From: Mucilaginibacter defluvii
Lineage (GTDB): Bacteria > Bacteroidota > Bacteroidia > Sphingobacteriales > Sphingobacteriaceae
DNA length: 64,000 bases
NCBI RefSeq assembly: GCF_039543225.1
Contig: NZ_BAABJI010000002.1
Span: forward strand, 2,320,555 to 2,384,554
Direction of reading: 5' to 3'
This document shows positions 26,804-35,993 of the stretch, in pieces. The notes beneath the pieces were generated by a model. The model saw nothing but the letters and a program-made list of their open reading frames with translations. It searched no databases and had not been told where the DNA came from. Each line of letters begins with the position of its first letter. The first letter of the stretch is position 1. Position numbers and translations under genes: made by a program.

Positions 26804-27985
26804 ATGAAAAACGCACTCATTTCCGGGGCCAGCATAGCTGGCCCAACCCTGGCCTACTGGCTCAACAAAGCCGGTTACAAGGTAACCATTGTTGAACGCG
26901 CTAAAGAACTACGACTGGGCGGTCAAAATATCGACGTCAAAGGGGCCGCGAAAGAGGTCACAAAAAAAATGGGGATTTATGAGGAGATCGAAAAATCAGG
27001 TACCGGTGAGGCCGGCACCCATTTCGTGGATCCAGACAATAATTTCGTAGCTACTTTTGAAAAAGGCCAGTTGGGTGGGATGACTACCAACATGGAAATA
27101 CTGAGGGGCGACCTGGTCAACATCTTATATAATCATACCAAAGACCATGTGGAGTATCGTTTTGGGGACGAGATAGAGAAGATAGCGGATGAAGGCGATA
27201 AAGTTCATGTAATCTTTAAAAGCGGTAAGCAGGAAGATTTTGCACTGGTGTTTGGTGCAGACGGACAACGCTCGGCGACAAGGGAATGCGTTTTTACTGA
27301 CGAGGCTGAACTGAAATACCTGGGAATTTATACCAGCTATGTTACCATACGCAAAGACCCCACTGATTCAGATTGGGCAAGGTGGTACCTGGCATCCAAA
27401 TCAAGGAATATCTTACTCCGCCCGGATAACAAGGGCACAACAAGGGCATCGCTAAATTTTCTGTCTCCCGACCGCCAATACGGCAGGCTAACCCAGCAAG
27501 AAAAAAAAGTTTTACTGGAAAAGGTTTTTGCTGATGCGGGCTGGGAAAGTAAAAGAATAATTAACGACCTGAAAGAGAGCAACGACGTTTACTTAGACTC
27601 CGTAACACAAGTAAGGATGCCCAAATGGTACAAGGGACGGGTAGCATTAGTAGGAGACGCAGCTTACTGCCCAACGCCGCTTACAGGTAAAGGCACGGCG
27701 TTGGCCATGATCGGCGCGTACATACTGGCTAAAGAATTAAGCGTGAATACCGATCATGAAGCGGCATTTCAGGCGTATGATAAAAAATTAAGAGGCTATG
27801 TAGAGAAGACTCAAAAACTCCCTACCGGTTTCATTAAGCTCGCTTATCCATCAAGCGAGTTAGGTGTATACCTGATTAATAAATTGGAATCGATAATCGC
27901 GTCCAAAGCGTTTCAAACGATCGCCGGATTATTCACCTCAGAAAAAAATGACGAGGATGACTTTGAACTGCCGGAATACAAATAA
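26804..27985 (+). CDS. FAD-dependent monooxygenase (PHBH-type)
   Basis: A 393-residue flavoprotein. The FAD-binding GASIAGPTLAYWLNKAGYKVTIVERA Rossmann start is followed by GGQNIDVKGAAKEV. The DG motif is GADGQRSATR near 160, and the second FAD motif is ALVGDAAYCPTPLTGKGTALAM near 285. This is the class A flavoprotein hydroxylase layout. TetX-like inactivating enzymes and aromatic hydroxylases share it, and the sequence alone does not separate the two. It is followed 21 bp later by an alpha/beta hydrolase and probably forms a two-gene operon. A convergent MarR gene nearby may regulate it. Confidence 0.9.
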   Translation: MKNALISGASIAGPTLAYWLNKAGYKVTIVERAKELRLGGQNIDVKGAAKEVTKKMGIYEEIEKSGTGEAGTHFVDPDNNFVATFEKGQLGGMTTNMEILRGDLVNILYNHTKDHVEYRFGDEIEKIADEGDKVHVIFKSGKQEDFALVFGADGQRSATRECVFTDEAELKYLGIYTSYVTIRKDPTDSDWARWYLASKSRNILLRPDNKGTTRASLNFLSPDRQYGRLTQQEKKVLLEKVFADAGWESKRIINDLKESNDVYLDSVTQVRMPKWYKGRVALVGDAAYCPTPLTGKGTALAMIGAYILAKELSVNTDHEAAFQAYDKKLRGYVEKTQKLPTGFIKLAYPSSELGVYLINKLESIIASKAFQTIAGLFTSEKNDEDDFELPEYK

Positions 27986-28006
27986 GTACAATCAGATCAA
28001 ATAACA

Positions 28007-28810
28007 ATGGAAAATACAACTAACTTTAAGAACGTAAACGGCCGGGATATTTTTTATGTAGATTTTGGCCGTGGCACGCCAGTGGTGCTGTTGCATAGCA
28101 CGGGTGGATCAGGGCGCGACTTTATCTTTCAGACCTCCGCACTTGTAAATGCCGGTTTCAGGGTAATAATTCCGGATATCGCCGGTCACGGAGCTACCAA
28201 ACTCACAAGCGATGAGATCACATTGAAGGACCTTGTAAAAGATGTATGGGGACTGCTTGACGCGCTCGAAATATCTGACGCGAATTTTGTTGGCCTTTCA
28301 ATGGGCGGTATGATTACGCTAAAGGCAGCTGTTAACAGAACGCAACGAGTAAAAAAAGCCGTTCTGATCAATTCGTCATGGAATACGGATACCGAAGCTT
28401 TTAAAAAGTTTTTACCCGCGTGGAAGGAAAAACTAACTAGCGGGCCAGGAACCACCAAATGGTTTAATGAAGGTTGGAAAATGTTGGTTAATGATGCCTT
28501 TTCATCGTCAGCTCTTGGGGTGCAAACCTTCCAGATTTTCCTCGGCAATGCCGCGATGAGTGACGGCAGATCTGTTGCGACAGTTCTTGACAGCGTCAGC
28601 GGCGTCGACCTGACCGGTGATCTGAGCGAGATCAGGTCGCCCATACTCATGATCAGCGGTGGCGATGACCCGGCTTCAGAAGCGATGAAAGCTTTGGAAC
28701 ATCAATTGCCAAGAGCTAAACACTTCGTCATTCCCGGCGGAAGGCACATGGTTAACGTTGATTCGGCCGAAAAAGTAAATGAGCGTTTGATCCATTTTTT
28801 GCAGCACTAA
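28007..28810 (+). CDS. Alpha/beta hydrolase
   Basis: A 267-residue alpha/beta-fold hydrolase. The oxyanion region is VVLLHSTGGSGRDF, the nucleophile elbow GLSMGG (Ser near residue 98), the acid region GGDDPASE near 224 and the catalytic His in PGGRHMVNVD near 248. Substrate unknown. It is 21 bp after the flavin monooxygenase, so the pair may oxidise and then hydrolyse the same compound. There is no clear terminator after it. Confidence 0.9.
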   Translation: MENTTNFKNVNGRDIFYVDFGRGTPVVLLHSTGGSGRDFIFQTSALVNAGFRVIIPDIAGHGATKLTSDEITLKDLVKDVWGLLDALEISDANFVGLSMGGMITLKAAVNRTQRVKKAVLINSSWNTDTEAFKKFLPAWKEKLTSGPGTTKWFNEGWKMLVNDAFSSSALGVQTFQIFLGNAAMSDGRSVATVLDSVSGVDLTGDLSEIRSPILMISGGDDPASEAMKALEHQLPRAKHFVIPGGRHMVNVDSAEKVNERLIHFLQH

Positions 28811-28978
28811 TTGATCAGTTTTATATTTAAAGTTTAAAAAATCCAACTGTCAGAAACAAGTTGAGACTACTATATATTATTGCACTAATAAAATTGTTAT
28901 AACGTTTCTAGGTGCCTATTGAAGCGTTAAGCAATTCCCGATTTAAGGCCTTTTTTGTGCGGGAAATCACGAGCTTTT

Positions 28979-29656
28979 TTAATCCTTAATCTTTTTGCTT
29001 CTCACTTCCAGAATTTCTTCTAATCCTGTTTCCCGGTGCTGGGTATAATTCTCATTATGAAAATGGTCAAGCTTTCTAAGTAGATATGATAGGGATGCTA
29101 CTTCAAGTTCCGACAAGTTACCGATAACCGCTTCGCCAACCAACTTCATCTTAGGCAGCAGGTCTGTAACCGTTCGCTTGCCTTTGGGCGTAAGCGCTAC
29201 TAAAATGCTACGTTTATCATGAGGGTTTTTCTGTTCCTCAAGCATGCCGCTCTTAACCAATCTTTTAATGACCTCAATACCCGATGTTTTTTCAATGATC
29301 AGTTTGTTAATCAGTTCCGTTTTTGACAGTTGCTTGTAAGTCATCAAAACAATCATAAATGAAAATTCGTCAAGCGTTGCAAGCGGACTATCATCAAGCG
29401 CTTTTTTACCGTAAAAAACCGCATACCGGTAAAGAAAAATGAAAAGTACAGAGATCTCTATATTGGTAGTGCGATCTTCCTGTAACCATGCCTCTTCCGG
29501 TCCGGCAACATCGCGGAGCGGCCTTGTATCAGCATTATATTGTGCATTGAGGTAACCAATGAAATCAGAAAAAGAAAGCTCGGCTCCTGAAGTATTTTGC
29601 TCTTCATAATCACAAAAGTTTGAAACCAGCCTCAATAACATCTCTTTCCTATCCAT
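28979..29656 (-). CDS. MarR family transcriptional regulator
   Basis: A 225-residue protein from the ATG at 29656. The winged-helix region lies at about residues 110-190: LDEFSFMIVLMTYKQLSKTELINKLIIEKTSGIEVIKRLVKSGMLEEQKNPHDKRSILVALTPKGKRTV, where the DKRS wing and ALTPKG are MarR hallmarks. The protein is longer than most MarR members (about 150) because of an N-terminal helical extension. It faces the monooxygenase/hydrolase operon and is a candidate repressor of it, inferred from proximity only. Confidence 0.88.
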   Translation of the reverse strand: MDRKEMLLRLVSNFCDYEEQNTSGAELSFSDFIGYLNAQYNADTRPLRDVAGPEEAWLQEDRTTNIEISVLFIFLYRYAVFYGKKALDDSPLATLDEFSFMIVLMTYKQLSKTELINKLIIEKTSGIEVIKRLVKSGMLEEQKNPHDKRSILVALTPKGKRTVTDLLPKMKLVGEAVIGNLSELEVASLSYLLRKLDHFHNENYTQHRETGLEEILEVRSKKIKD

Positions 29657-29985
29657 AAACCAAAAATATAGCAAATATATTTAATCGCTCAATTACTGAT
29701 ACCCACATTATCGGTGTTTAACGTTTTTAACGGCGGCCTCAACTTGATTTGCTGAGTAACTTTGTTAAACTTAAATCCTTACAACAAAAAGTTCATCCGT
29801 ATTTGATGACTGATCGACATTTTTCAGCATTGTTCAGGTTGGTTTTAATTTGACCATATTGCTGTATTGATTAAAGCTTACGATTGTATGGAAAATTATT
29901 TGAACTTTACACCCTGACACCCGATAGAATGTAAGTAAACGTTTACATGGGAAAAACCGGGTGATACGCGCTCAAATAATAAAAA
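29657..29985. other. Intergenic region between divergent MarR and VF530-type genes
   Basis: A 329-bp A+T-rich spacer. Apart from the palindrome at 29935-29946 I see no clear signal. Both promoters should lie here. Confidence 0.5.
29935..29946. promoter_or_regulatory. GTAAACGTTTAC palindrome
   Basis: A perfect 12-bp inverted repeat with a central CG, 40 bp before the VF530-type start. LacI-family operators commonly have this form. No LacI gene is present in the window, so its regulator is unknown. Confidence 0.4.
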
Positions 29986-30213
29986 GTGAAGCAACAACAA
30001 GCAAATAATCCCCTTCATGGTAAAACCTTAGAAAGTATTTTAAACGAACTGGTGGCGCATTATGGCTGGCCTCAACTGGGAGCCCGCATTCGCATAAATT
30101 GCTTTAACGATAACCCGAGCATCAACTCAAGCCTCAAGTTTCTCCGTAAAACCGACTGGGCAAGAAAAAAGGTGGAAGACCTTTACGTCTCCACCTCGTT
30201 TGATACTAAATAG
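29986..30213 (+). CDS. VF530 family (DUF2132) protein
   Basis: A 75-residue protein with the family pattern NPLHGKTLESILNELV, YGWPQLGARIRINCF and PSINSSLKFLRKTDWARKKVEDLYV. Members are small proteins with a DNA-binding-like fold and no established role. It starts with GTG at 29986; no nearer ATG keeps the conserved N-terminus. Its end lies 9 bp from the end of the convergent DEAD-box gene. Confidence 0.88.
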   Translation: MKQQQANNPLHGKTLESILNELVAHYGWPQLGARIRINCFNDNPSINSSLKFLRKTDWARKKVEDLYVSTSFDTK

Positions 30214-30222
30214 CATAGCCTG

Positions 30223-31524
30223 CTAATGGTTCTTCTTTTTATTCATTTTGGCTTTTAAGCCTGCCCTGTAATTATAGGTTTTAGCATTACTTGCCTTCTT
30301 CTCGTGAAAAGCGGCTCCGGGCGCATTATCATCCGCCTTTGCCAAGGCGTCCTTTCTTTCAGCAGAACCGGTAATTCTGCGTTCCGTTTCAATAATCAGA
30401 TCTTCCGGCAATTCTCCGGACAGAATTTTCTGGCCGGTAGCTTGCTCAATTTTTTTTACCGCGGATAGTTCAAGGTCTGTGGCGAACGTTATGGCCATGG
30501 TTTCATTTTCAACATCCGGTGCGTCACTAATCATCCGGCGAATGTAAGTTTCCTTTTCAACCGGTAATTCAAAATGAATAAGGAATGGAATATCACGCAG
30601 ATCTGATTCCTGTTCTGCGTCATTGACCACGATCAGTACACGAGTCTGGGCATTTTTAAACTCAGGCAACGATGTAAAGCCATCCACACCCGGTAACCAT
30701 GGGTTTAATAAAGCAACCGTACTTTTTTTATCATGTAGGCCTTTGTATAATTTCTCAGCCGTTAGGCGCGTGTTTACAAAAAGCACTACTTTAGTAAACA
30801 GCTCTTCATCCTGAATAAACAGGTTTAGCAAATTTACCTTGGTGCCAAAATTAGGCAGCAGGTATAGCATCTGCGGGTGTGTATTAAACTGCGGCTCGCC
30901 TATTTCTTCTACCTCTACAATGGCCGGTTGCTTCATAAAAGGTGCTATCATTTTGTTTAAACGCTCATGCAACACCTCAGTAAAAACAAGGTGCTGGCAT
31001 TTAGGAATGCTATCGGCCAGTTCAGTAACCGGTAACTGCAAACCTTGCTTAACAATCAGTTCAGCATCATCAATAACCAGCAACTCAATTTTATTTACAT
31101 CAAGGCCAAGCTTAAGGTAAATAGCACGTGCCCTGTCGGGCGTGGCAACTACTATATCGGCACCATCTGCCAAGGCGTCCATCTGGGCTTCGGTACCGGG
31201 GGTAACATACAGCGGCACTATCGAAAGCGTTTTGTTTTTGTTGAGCTGGCCGATCTTCGCAATAACCTCTTCTACTTTCTCTTTATCAGGTACTAATATC
31301 AAAACCTTCGGCACGCCATCCGGCGTATAGTTAAATTTGCTAAGCGCGGCTAATATATAGGTAGTGGTTTTGCCGCAACCTTCAGGGCCAACAGCTATCA
31401 CATCCTGGCCGCCGTTGATACGTGCCAGTGTTTTCTGCTGAATTTTTTTAGGAGCTGTAAAACCCGCTTCGTTTAAAGCTTGTACCAATCCTTTTTTAAG
31501 TTTAAATTTATCTGACCACGCCAT
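30223..31524 (-). CDS. Degenerate DEAD/DEAH-box helicase-like protein
   Basis: A 433-residue protein with the RNA-helicase layout but weakened motifs. Motif I is GPEGCGKTT near residue 40; motif Ib is TPDRARAI; motif II is VIDDAELI rather than DEAD. The SAT motif is not found. In the second RecA domain, motif IV VLFVNTRLTAEKL is present, but the positions of motifs V and VI read VVNDAEQESDLRDIPF and YIRRMISDA rather than ARGxD and HRxGRxGR. The C-terminal tail is basic (KAKMNKKKNH), fitting RNA binding. Either an inactive helicase-fold RNA-binding protein or a divergent lineage. Confidence 0.85.
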   Translation of the reverse strand: MAWSDKFKLKKGLVQALNEAGFTAPKKIQQKTLARINGGQDVIAVGPEGCGKTTTYILAALSKFNYTPDGVPKVLILVPDKEKVEEVIAKIGQLNKNKTLSIVPLYVTPGTEAQMDALADGADIVVATPDRARAIYLKLGLDVNKIELLVIDDAELIVKQGLQLPVTELADSIPKCQHLVFTEVLHERLNKMIAPFMKQPAIVEVEEIGEPQFNTHPQMLYLLPNFGTKVNLLNLFIQDEELFTKVVLFVNTRLTAEKLYKGLHDKKSTVALLNPWLPGVDGFTSLPEFKNAQTRVLIVVNDAEQESDLRDIPFLIHFELPVEKETYIRRMISDAPDVENETMAITFATDLELSAVKKIEQATGQKILSGELPEDLIIETERRITGSAERKDALAKADDNAPGAAFHEKKASNAKTYNYRAGLKAKMNKKKNH

Positions 31525-31734
31525 ACCTTTTATTTAAAATCCCGGAGGAGGTGACAAATTTATCCATTTTAAGGCGCTTTAGTAGTTAATTGCCTAATTT
31601 GATTTAAATATCAAATGAAGACATCAAATTAGCTTGTTATATATAGCGATTACTTAGCGCAAAAGTAATCAACTATGAACAAAGTCCTGTACACAGTTTG
31701 AAACTCAAGCTAAATTCATTCTACTCACATATAC

Positions 31735-32757
31735 TTATTTCCAGCTTTTAATGAAAGGCAAAAGCGACATACTTACGGTTAAATAAGGAACCGTTCCGCC
31801 ATTAGTTTTGAAAAAGTAATCGCTAGTTTTGGCGTTATGTTCAAACATGGTGGAGCGGGCCAGGGTATACATTCCGCCGCTGACACCAACAACAATCTTT
31901 TTTGTCAGCATGTACTCCAATGTAAGGCCGGTTCGCAAATCAATAGTAGAGTAAACGGAATTTTCCGGCAGCGATGCCTGCTTGATGTCAAAAAAATAAA
32001 GGTTACCACCAAGTTCGCTGCCTACGGATGCCCAGCTTTTGCTGGACAGTTGTTTTCTGAGCGCGATACGGCTCGGCATATCAATAAACAAATCGAGGTT
32101 GCTGTTTTTGTAATGATGCCAGTAACTTACAAAAGGCACAACCGGCGCAACCGATGAAGGATCGACAACTACGGCAAGGCCAACCGCCCATGATGAGGTA
32201 GGCGTTCTGCTAAGCGAGTAAATGACGTTACCGATATAATTAAGCCTTTTAATTGACGAGAACTCATTTGTCAATCCAGACAAACTACCTGAATAGCTGA
32301 TCGGACGATTAAACAAACTATCCAGCCGGGTAAACGATACAGTAAAACCAACGGTCTGTTTGTTCAGGCTTTGATCAACAGCGGCAAAAGCAGGTTGATA
32401 GCTTTTAACCTCACTTGTTGCAAAATGAATTTGCTGGTAGCTAATGGTTCCGGTAACTACGTTTTTACCAAACTGTACTAGCGGGATAGTGAAATTCGAG
32501 CGTATCCTGGTAACACTTGTCTTTCCTTCAAACAGATCACTGCCATTAAGTTCGCCCTTTACGCGCCGGCTGCCTATCATATCAACCGCGAATGCTCCCT
32601 GCCTTAGCATTGGATATTTGGTGGCATAGTCTGCCAAAGCCGCGAGTTTTATCGAGTCGATCTTTCGTTTCATCACCGCCTCTTCAGGCGATTGCGCAAG
32701 TGACGGTTTAAAAATGAGACAGGCAAAAATGATGAGCAGAAAGCGTTGAATTTCCAT
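31735..32757 (-). CDS. Outer-membrane beta-barrel protein
   Basis: A 340-residue exported protein from the ATG at 32757, with signal peptide MEIQRFLLIIFACLIFKPSLAQ; an in-frame start at 32772 is less likely. The mature chain begins with a short helical part and then beta strands such as IRSNFTIPLVQF and VTGTISYQQIHF. It ends LTVSMSLLPFIKSWK. It resembles the barrel encoded at 8838-9881 in size and pattern, without close identity. It lies about 100 bp after the RND pump gene and beyond a hairpin, so probably is transcribed separately. Confidence 0.7.
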   Translation of the reverse strand: MEIQRFLLIIFACLIFKPSLAQSPEEAVMKRKIDSIKLAALADYATKYPMLRQGAFAVDMIGSRRVKGELNGSDLFEGKTSVTRIRSNFTIPLVQFGKNVVTGTISYQQIHFATSEVKSYQPAFAAVDQSLNKQTVGFTVSFTRLDSLFNRPISYSGSLSGLTNEFSSIKRLNYIGNVIYSLSRTPTSSWAVGLAVVVDPSSVAPVVPFVSYWHHYKNSNLDLFIDMPSRIALRKQLSSKSWASVGSELGGNLYFFDIKQASLPENSVYSTIDLRTGLTLEYMLTKKIVVGVSGGMYTLARSTMFEHNAKTSDYFFKTNGGTVPYLTVSMSLLPFIKSWK

Positions 32758-32790
32758 TGTGAGTTGTGGCAAAAAAGGTCAAAGCGTAGC

Positions 32791-32830
32791 CATGTGCAGG
32801 CCTACGGTTATTTTTTTCCGCAGGCACATG
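32791..32830 (-). terminator. Hairpin between the RND operon and the next gene
   Basis: Arms CATGTGC and GCACATG (7 bp) are extended by CCTACGG against CCGCAGG with one mismatch and a 3-base bulge. It sits 28 bp after the stop of the RND pump gene on the minus strand. A run of T residues lies in the loop rather than after the stem, so it could be an mRNA 3'-end stabilising structure instead of an intrinsic terminator. Confidence 0.5.
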
Positions 32831-32857
32831 CGTCAGCTGTTAATATTAAATTGTTAA

Positions 32858-35800
32858 TTAATGGGCTTCTAAAAGTAATTGCCCGTTATCGGGTTTCTTC
32901 TTTTTAAACCGGAGCAAAAGATTCTCGATAATAAGGTACATAGCCGGTACAACAAAAAGCGTGAGTACCATGGAGCTGGTAAGGCCGCCGATGATAACCC
33001 AGGCCATGCCGTTTTTTATTTCGGCGCCCGATCCGCTGGCTATGGCTATGGGCAGCATACCCAATATCATGGCCAGGGTGGTCATTAATATCGGCCGTAA
33101 CCTTTCTTTACCTGCCTCAACCAGGGCCTCTTTAACCGGGCGGCCTTCGGCTTTAAGCTGGTTGGTAAAATCTACTATCAGAATTGCGTTTTTAGCAACC
33201 AAACCCAACAGCATAATTACCCCTATTAATGAGAAAATATTAAGCGTTTGCATAGTAAGCGCCAGCGCCAGCAATGCCCCTACCAATGCAACCGGTATAG
33301 AGAACAGTACCACAAAGGGATAAACGGCATTTTCATACAAAGCCACCATGATGAGATAAACCAGTACAATAGCAACGCCCAGGGCAAAAAACAAGCTTCC
33401 AAAAGCATCGGCCTGGTTCTTGGCATCACCTAAAAACTCTACCGATACGCCCTCCGGCAGTTTTACCTGCGTTAGTTTCTTCTTTATGTCATCAGTAACC
33501 GAGCCCGATGGCCTGCCGGCCACGTAAGAATTTACGGTGATTGAGCCCAACCTGTCAATACGCTGAAGCGCGCTTTCGCCCAGGCCTTCTTTAACATCGG
33601 CAAACTGGCTTAAAACAAATGTTTGTCCGTTAGCATTGGTAAAAGCCAGGTTGCGCACATTATTAATGTCCGACCGGTCATATTTATCTAAACTAATCAG
33701 AATATCGTACTCATTGCCATTCTCCTTAAACTTACCGTTATCATTACCTGAAAAGGCGTTTTGCAAAGCCGCGCCTACCTGGCTGGCATCAATACCTAAC
33801 AAGGTCATCTTATCCCGGTTCAGATTTACCTCTACCTGGGGTTTCTGGTCTTTAACAGAAAGCTCAACAAAGCGGGTGCCCGGCACAGTAGCTACAATTT
33901 TTTTATAATCTTCGGCCACCTGCCTTACCTTTTTAAGGTCAACACCTTTTACAGCAATCTGGATAGGCGCCTGGTTAGGCCCGCCGGTAATGGATGTTGG
34001 CGCCGACGTTACTTTTACACCCGGGATAACCGCACTTAATTTTTTTTGTAAAATACCGCCAAACTCCTCGGCAGTAACTTTACGCTCCTTTTTATCAACC
34101 ATGGTCACGGTAATTTCGGCCAGGTTGCTGTTGTTTGATGTACCGGCCACACTACCGCTCACAAAACCAATGCTTGAGAAAACCCGGGTAACTTCCGGCT
34201 GCTTCATAATCATCTTTTCAGCTTCCTGGGTAACCATATTGGTTTGGTAGATAGATGCTGAGGGCGCAAGTTCAAGGTTAATGAGCAGCTCGCCCTGATC
34301 GGCAGATGGAATGAACGCTGCGCCGATAAAACCAGTGGGCACTAAGGCTATGGATCCGATAATCAACACCATCACTCCCGACAATAACCAGCGCTTTTTA
34401 ACCAGAACAACTTTTAGCAGTTTGGCATAGTCCTCTTTCAATACATCAATAAAATGTTCGAAACCTAAATTCAACCGCCCCCATAGCGTGTTCTTATTGA
34501 GCTCCTCAATTTTACCAAATTTAGAAGCAAGCATCGGTGTTACCGTGAATGACACGAATAAGCTCATCAGCGTTGAAAAAACTACCACCAGCGAGAACTC
34601 CTGCAGCAACGAACCGATGATACCACCGGCAAAAGAGATGGGCAGGAACACTACAACGTCAACCAGGGTAATGGCCAGAGCGGTAAAGCCAATTTCGGAG
34701 CGTCCCTCAAGCGCGGCTTTTTCTTTATCCGAACCCATTTCGAGGTGACGGTAGATGTTTTCGAGCACCACAATGGAATCATCAACTAAAATACCTACCA
34801 CCAGCGACATAGCCATCAGCGTCATCAGGTTAAGCGAAAAGCCCAGGGCGTACATGGCAATAAAGGTGGGGATGATGGACGATGGCAATGCCACCAGCAC
34901 AAACATGGAACTGCGGAAACTGTGCAGAAATGCAAGCATTACAATGCCTACAATTACAACGGCAAGGCCCAGGTCTTCCATTACCGCGTCGGCAGATTTA
35001 AGGGTGTAAACACTTTGATCTGACGATACGGTGAACTTTAATCCCGCGTTTTTGTACTGCGTCTCAATCTGCGCAAACTCCTTTTTTACCAGTTCGCTCA
35101 CATCTACGGCGTTGGCATCGGTTTGCTTGATTATCTGTACACCAATAGAAGGTATGCCATTAATATGGTTTATAGCAGTTGTTTTTGAAGTAGCATCTAC
35201 CACCTCGGCAACATCCCTTACATAAACACTACCGCCACCAGGCCGTTGCTGAACAATAAGGTTACGTATTTGCTCAGTTGTAGTAACATTGGCATCAAAA
35301 CGAATGGATTGCTGTTCGTTCTGCGTTTCAATACTGCCCGCAGGAAACGACTGGTTGGCATTGTTAATGGCATTGGTTAATTGCGCTATTCCCAGGCCAT
35401 AGGCCTTCATTTTATCCTGATCGATGTTAACCTGTATCTCGCGCTCATCTCCGCCGATGATATTAACCTGGCCAACCCCGGCTACGTTTTGCAGCAATGG
35501 CAATAGTTGCTTGTCAACAAAATCATACAATTCTTTGGGTGATTGCTTAGATGTAACCCCGGCCTTTATAACGGGGGCATCTTCCAGGTTTATTTTGTTT
35601 ACAATCGGCTTGTCAATATTGTCAGGCAGTTCGTTCTGTATCTGATCGGCCTTGCGCTGTATATTCCGCTCGGCCTCATCTATATCCGTACCTGCCTTTA
35701 GTTGTATAACCACGCTCGAAAATCCTTCCTGAGAAGTAGAATTAATTTTATCCAGGCCTTCTACCGATGAAAAGGCGTCTTCCAGTTTTTTTGTTACCGA

Positions 35801-35983
35801 TGTTTCCACCTCGGCAGCCGCGGCTCCGGGATAGATCGTGCTCACGGATACCGTTGGCACCTCTATTTTGGGCAGCAGGTTATAGTTAAGGCTGAAGTAT
35901 GACCGCGCACCGAAAATAAACAGCACCGTAAATATTACAATGATTAGCAGGGGCCGTTTAACGGCTATTTCTGTTATTGACAT
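32858..35983 (-). CDS. RND family multidrug efflux pump, inner-membrane subunit
   Basis: A 1041-residue HAE1-type RND protein with 12 membrane segments and two large periplasmic loops. The start SITEIAVKRPLLIIVIFTVLF is the usual TM1. The proton-relay Asp pair is in VGILVDDSIVVLENIYRH (TM4). The second half repeats the layout with MLLGLVAKNAILIVDF (TM10). It exports hydrophobic compounds using the proton gradient, together with the adaptor 10 bp upstream and the TolC protein before that. Last gene of a three-gene efflux operon. Confidence 0.94.
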   Translation of the reverse strand: MSITEIAVKRPLLIIVIFTVLFIFGARSYFSLNYNLLPKIEVPTVSVSTIYPGAAAAEVETSVTKKLEDAFSSVEGLDKINSTSQEGFSSVVIQLKAGTDIDEAERNIQRKADQIQNELPDNIDKPIVNKINLEDAPVIKAGVTSKQSPKELYDFVDKQLLPLLQNVAGVGQVNIIGGDEREIQVNIDQDKMKAYGLGIAQLTNAINNANQSFPAGSIETQNEQQSIRFDANVTTTEQIRNLIVQQRPGGGSVYVRDVAEVVDATSKTTAINHINGIPSIGVQIIKQTDANAVDVSELVKKEFAQIETQYKNAGLKFTVSSDQSVYTLKSADAVMEDLGLAVVIVGIVMLAFLHSFRSSMFVLVALPSSIIPTFIAMYALGFSLNLMTLMAMSLVVGILVDDSIVVLENIYRHLEMGSDKEKAALEGRSEIGFTALAITLVDVVVFLPISFAGGIIGSLLQEFSLVVVFSTLMSLFVSFTVTPMLASKFGKIEELNKNTLWGRLNLGFEHFIDVLKEDYAKLLKVVLVKKRWLLSGVMVLIIGSIALVPTGFIGAAFIPSADQGELLINLELAPSASIYQTNMVTQEAEKMIMKQPEVTRVFSSIGFVSGSVAGTSNNSNLAEITVTMVDKKERKVTAEEFGGILQKKLSAVIPGVKVTSAPTSITGGPNQAPIQIAVKGVDLKKVRQVAEDYKKIVATVPGTRFVELSVKDQKPQVEVNLNRDKMTLLGIDASQVGAALQNAFSGNDNGKFKENGNEYDILISLDKYDRSDINNVRNLAFTNANGQTFVLSQFADVKEGLGESALQRIDRLGSITVNSYVAGRPSGSVTDDIKKKLTQVKLPEGVSVEFLGDAKNQADAFGSLFFALGVAIVLVYLIMVALYENAVYPFVVLFSIPVALVGALLALALTMQTLNIFSLIGVIMLLGLVAKNAILIVDFTNQLKAEGRPVKEALVEAGKERLRPILMTTLAMILGMLPIAIASGSGAEIKNGMAWVIIGGLTSSMVLTLFVVPAMYLIIENLLLRFKKKKPDNGQLLLEAH

Positions 35984-35993
35984 GGTTACTGTA

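Noticed and set aside
28937..28973. TTCCCG/CGGGAA hairpin between the hydrolase and MarR genes
   Set aside because: Six base pairs with a long loop; position is suggestive but the structure is too weak.
32791..32830. An inverted repeat that might mark an insertion-sequence end
   Set aside because: It is a single hairpin between two intact genes, with no transposase or target duplication.
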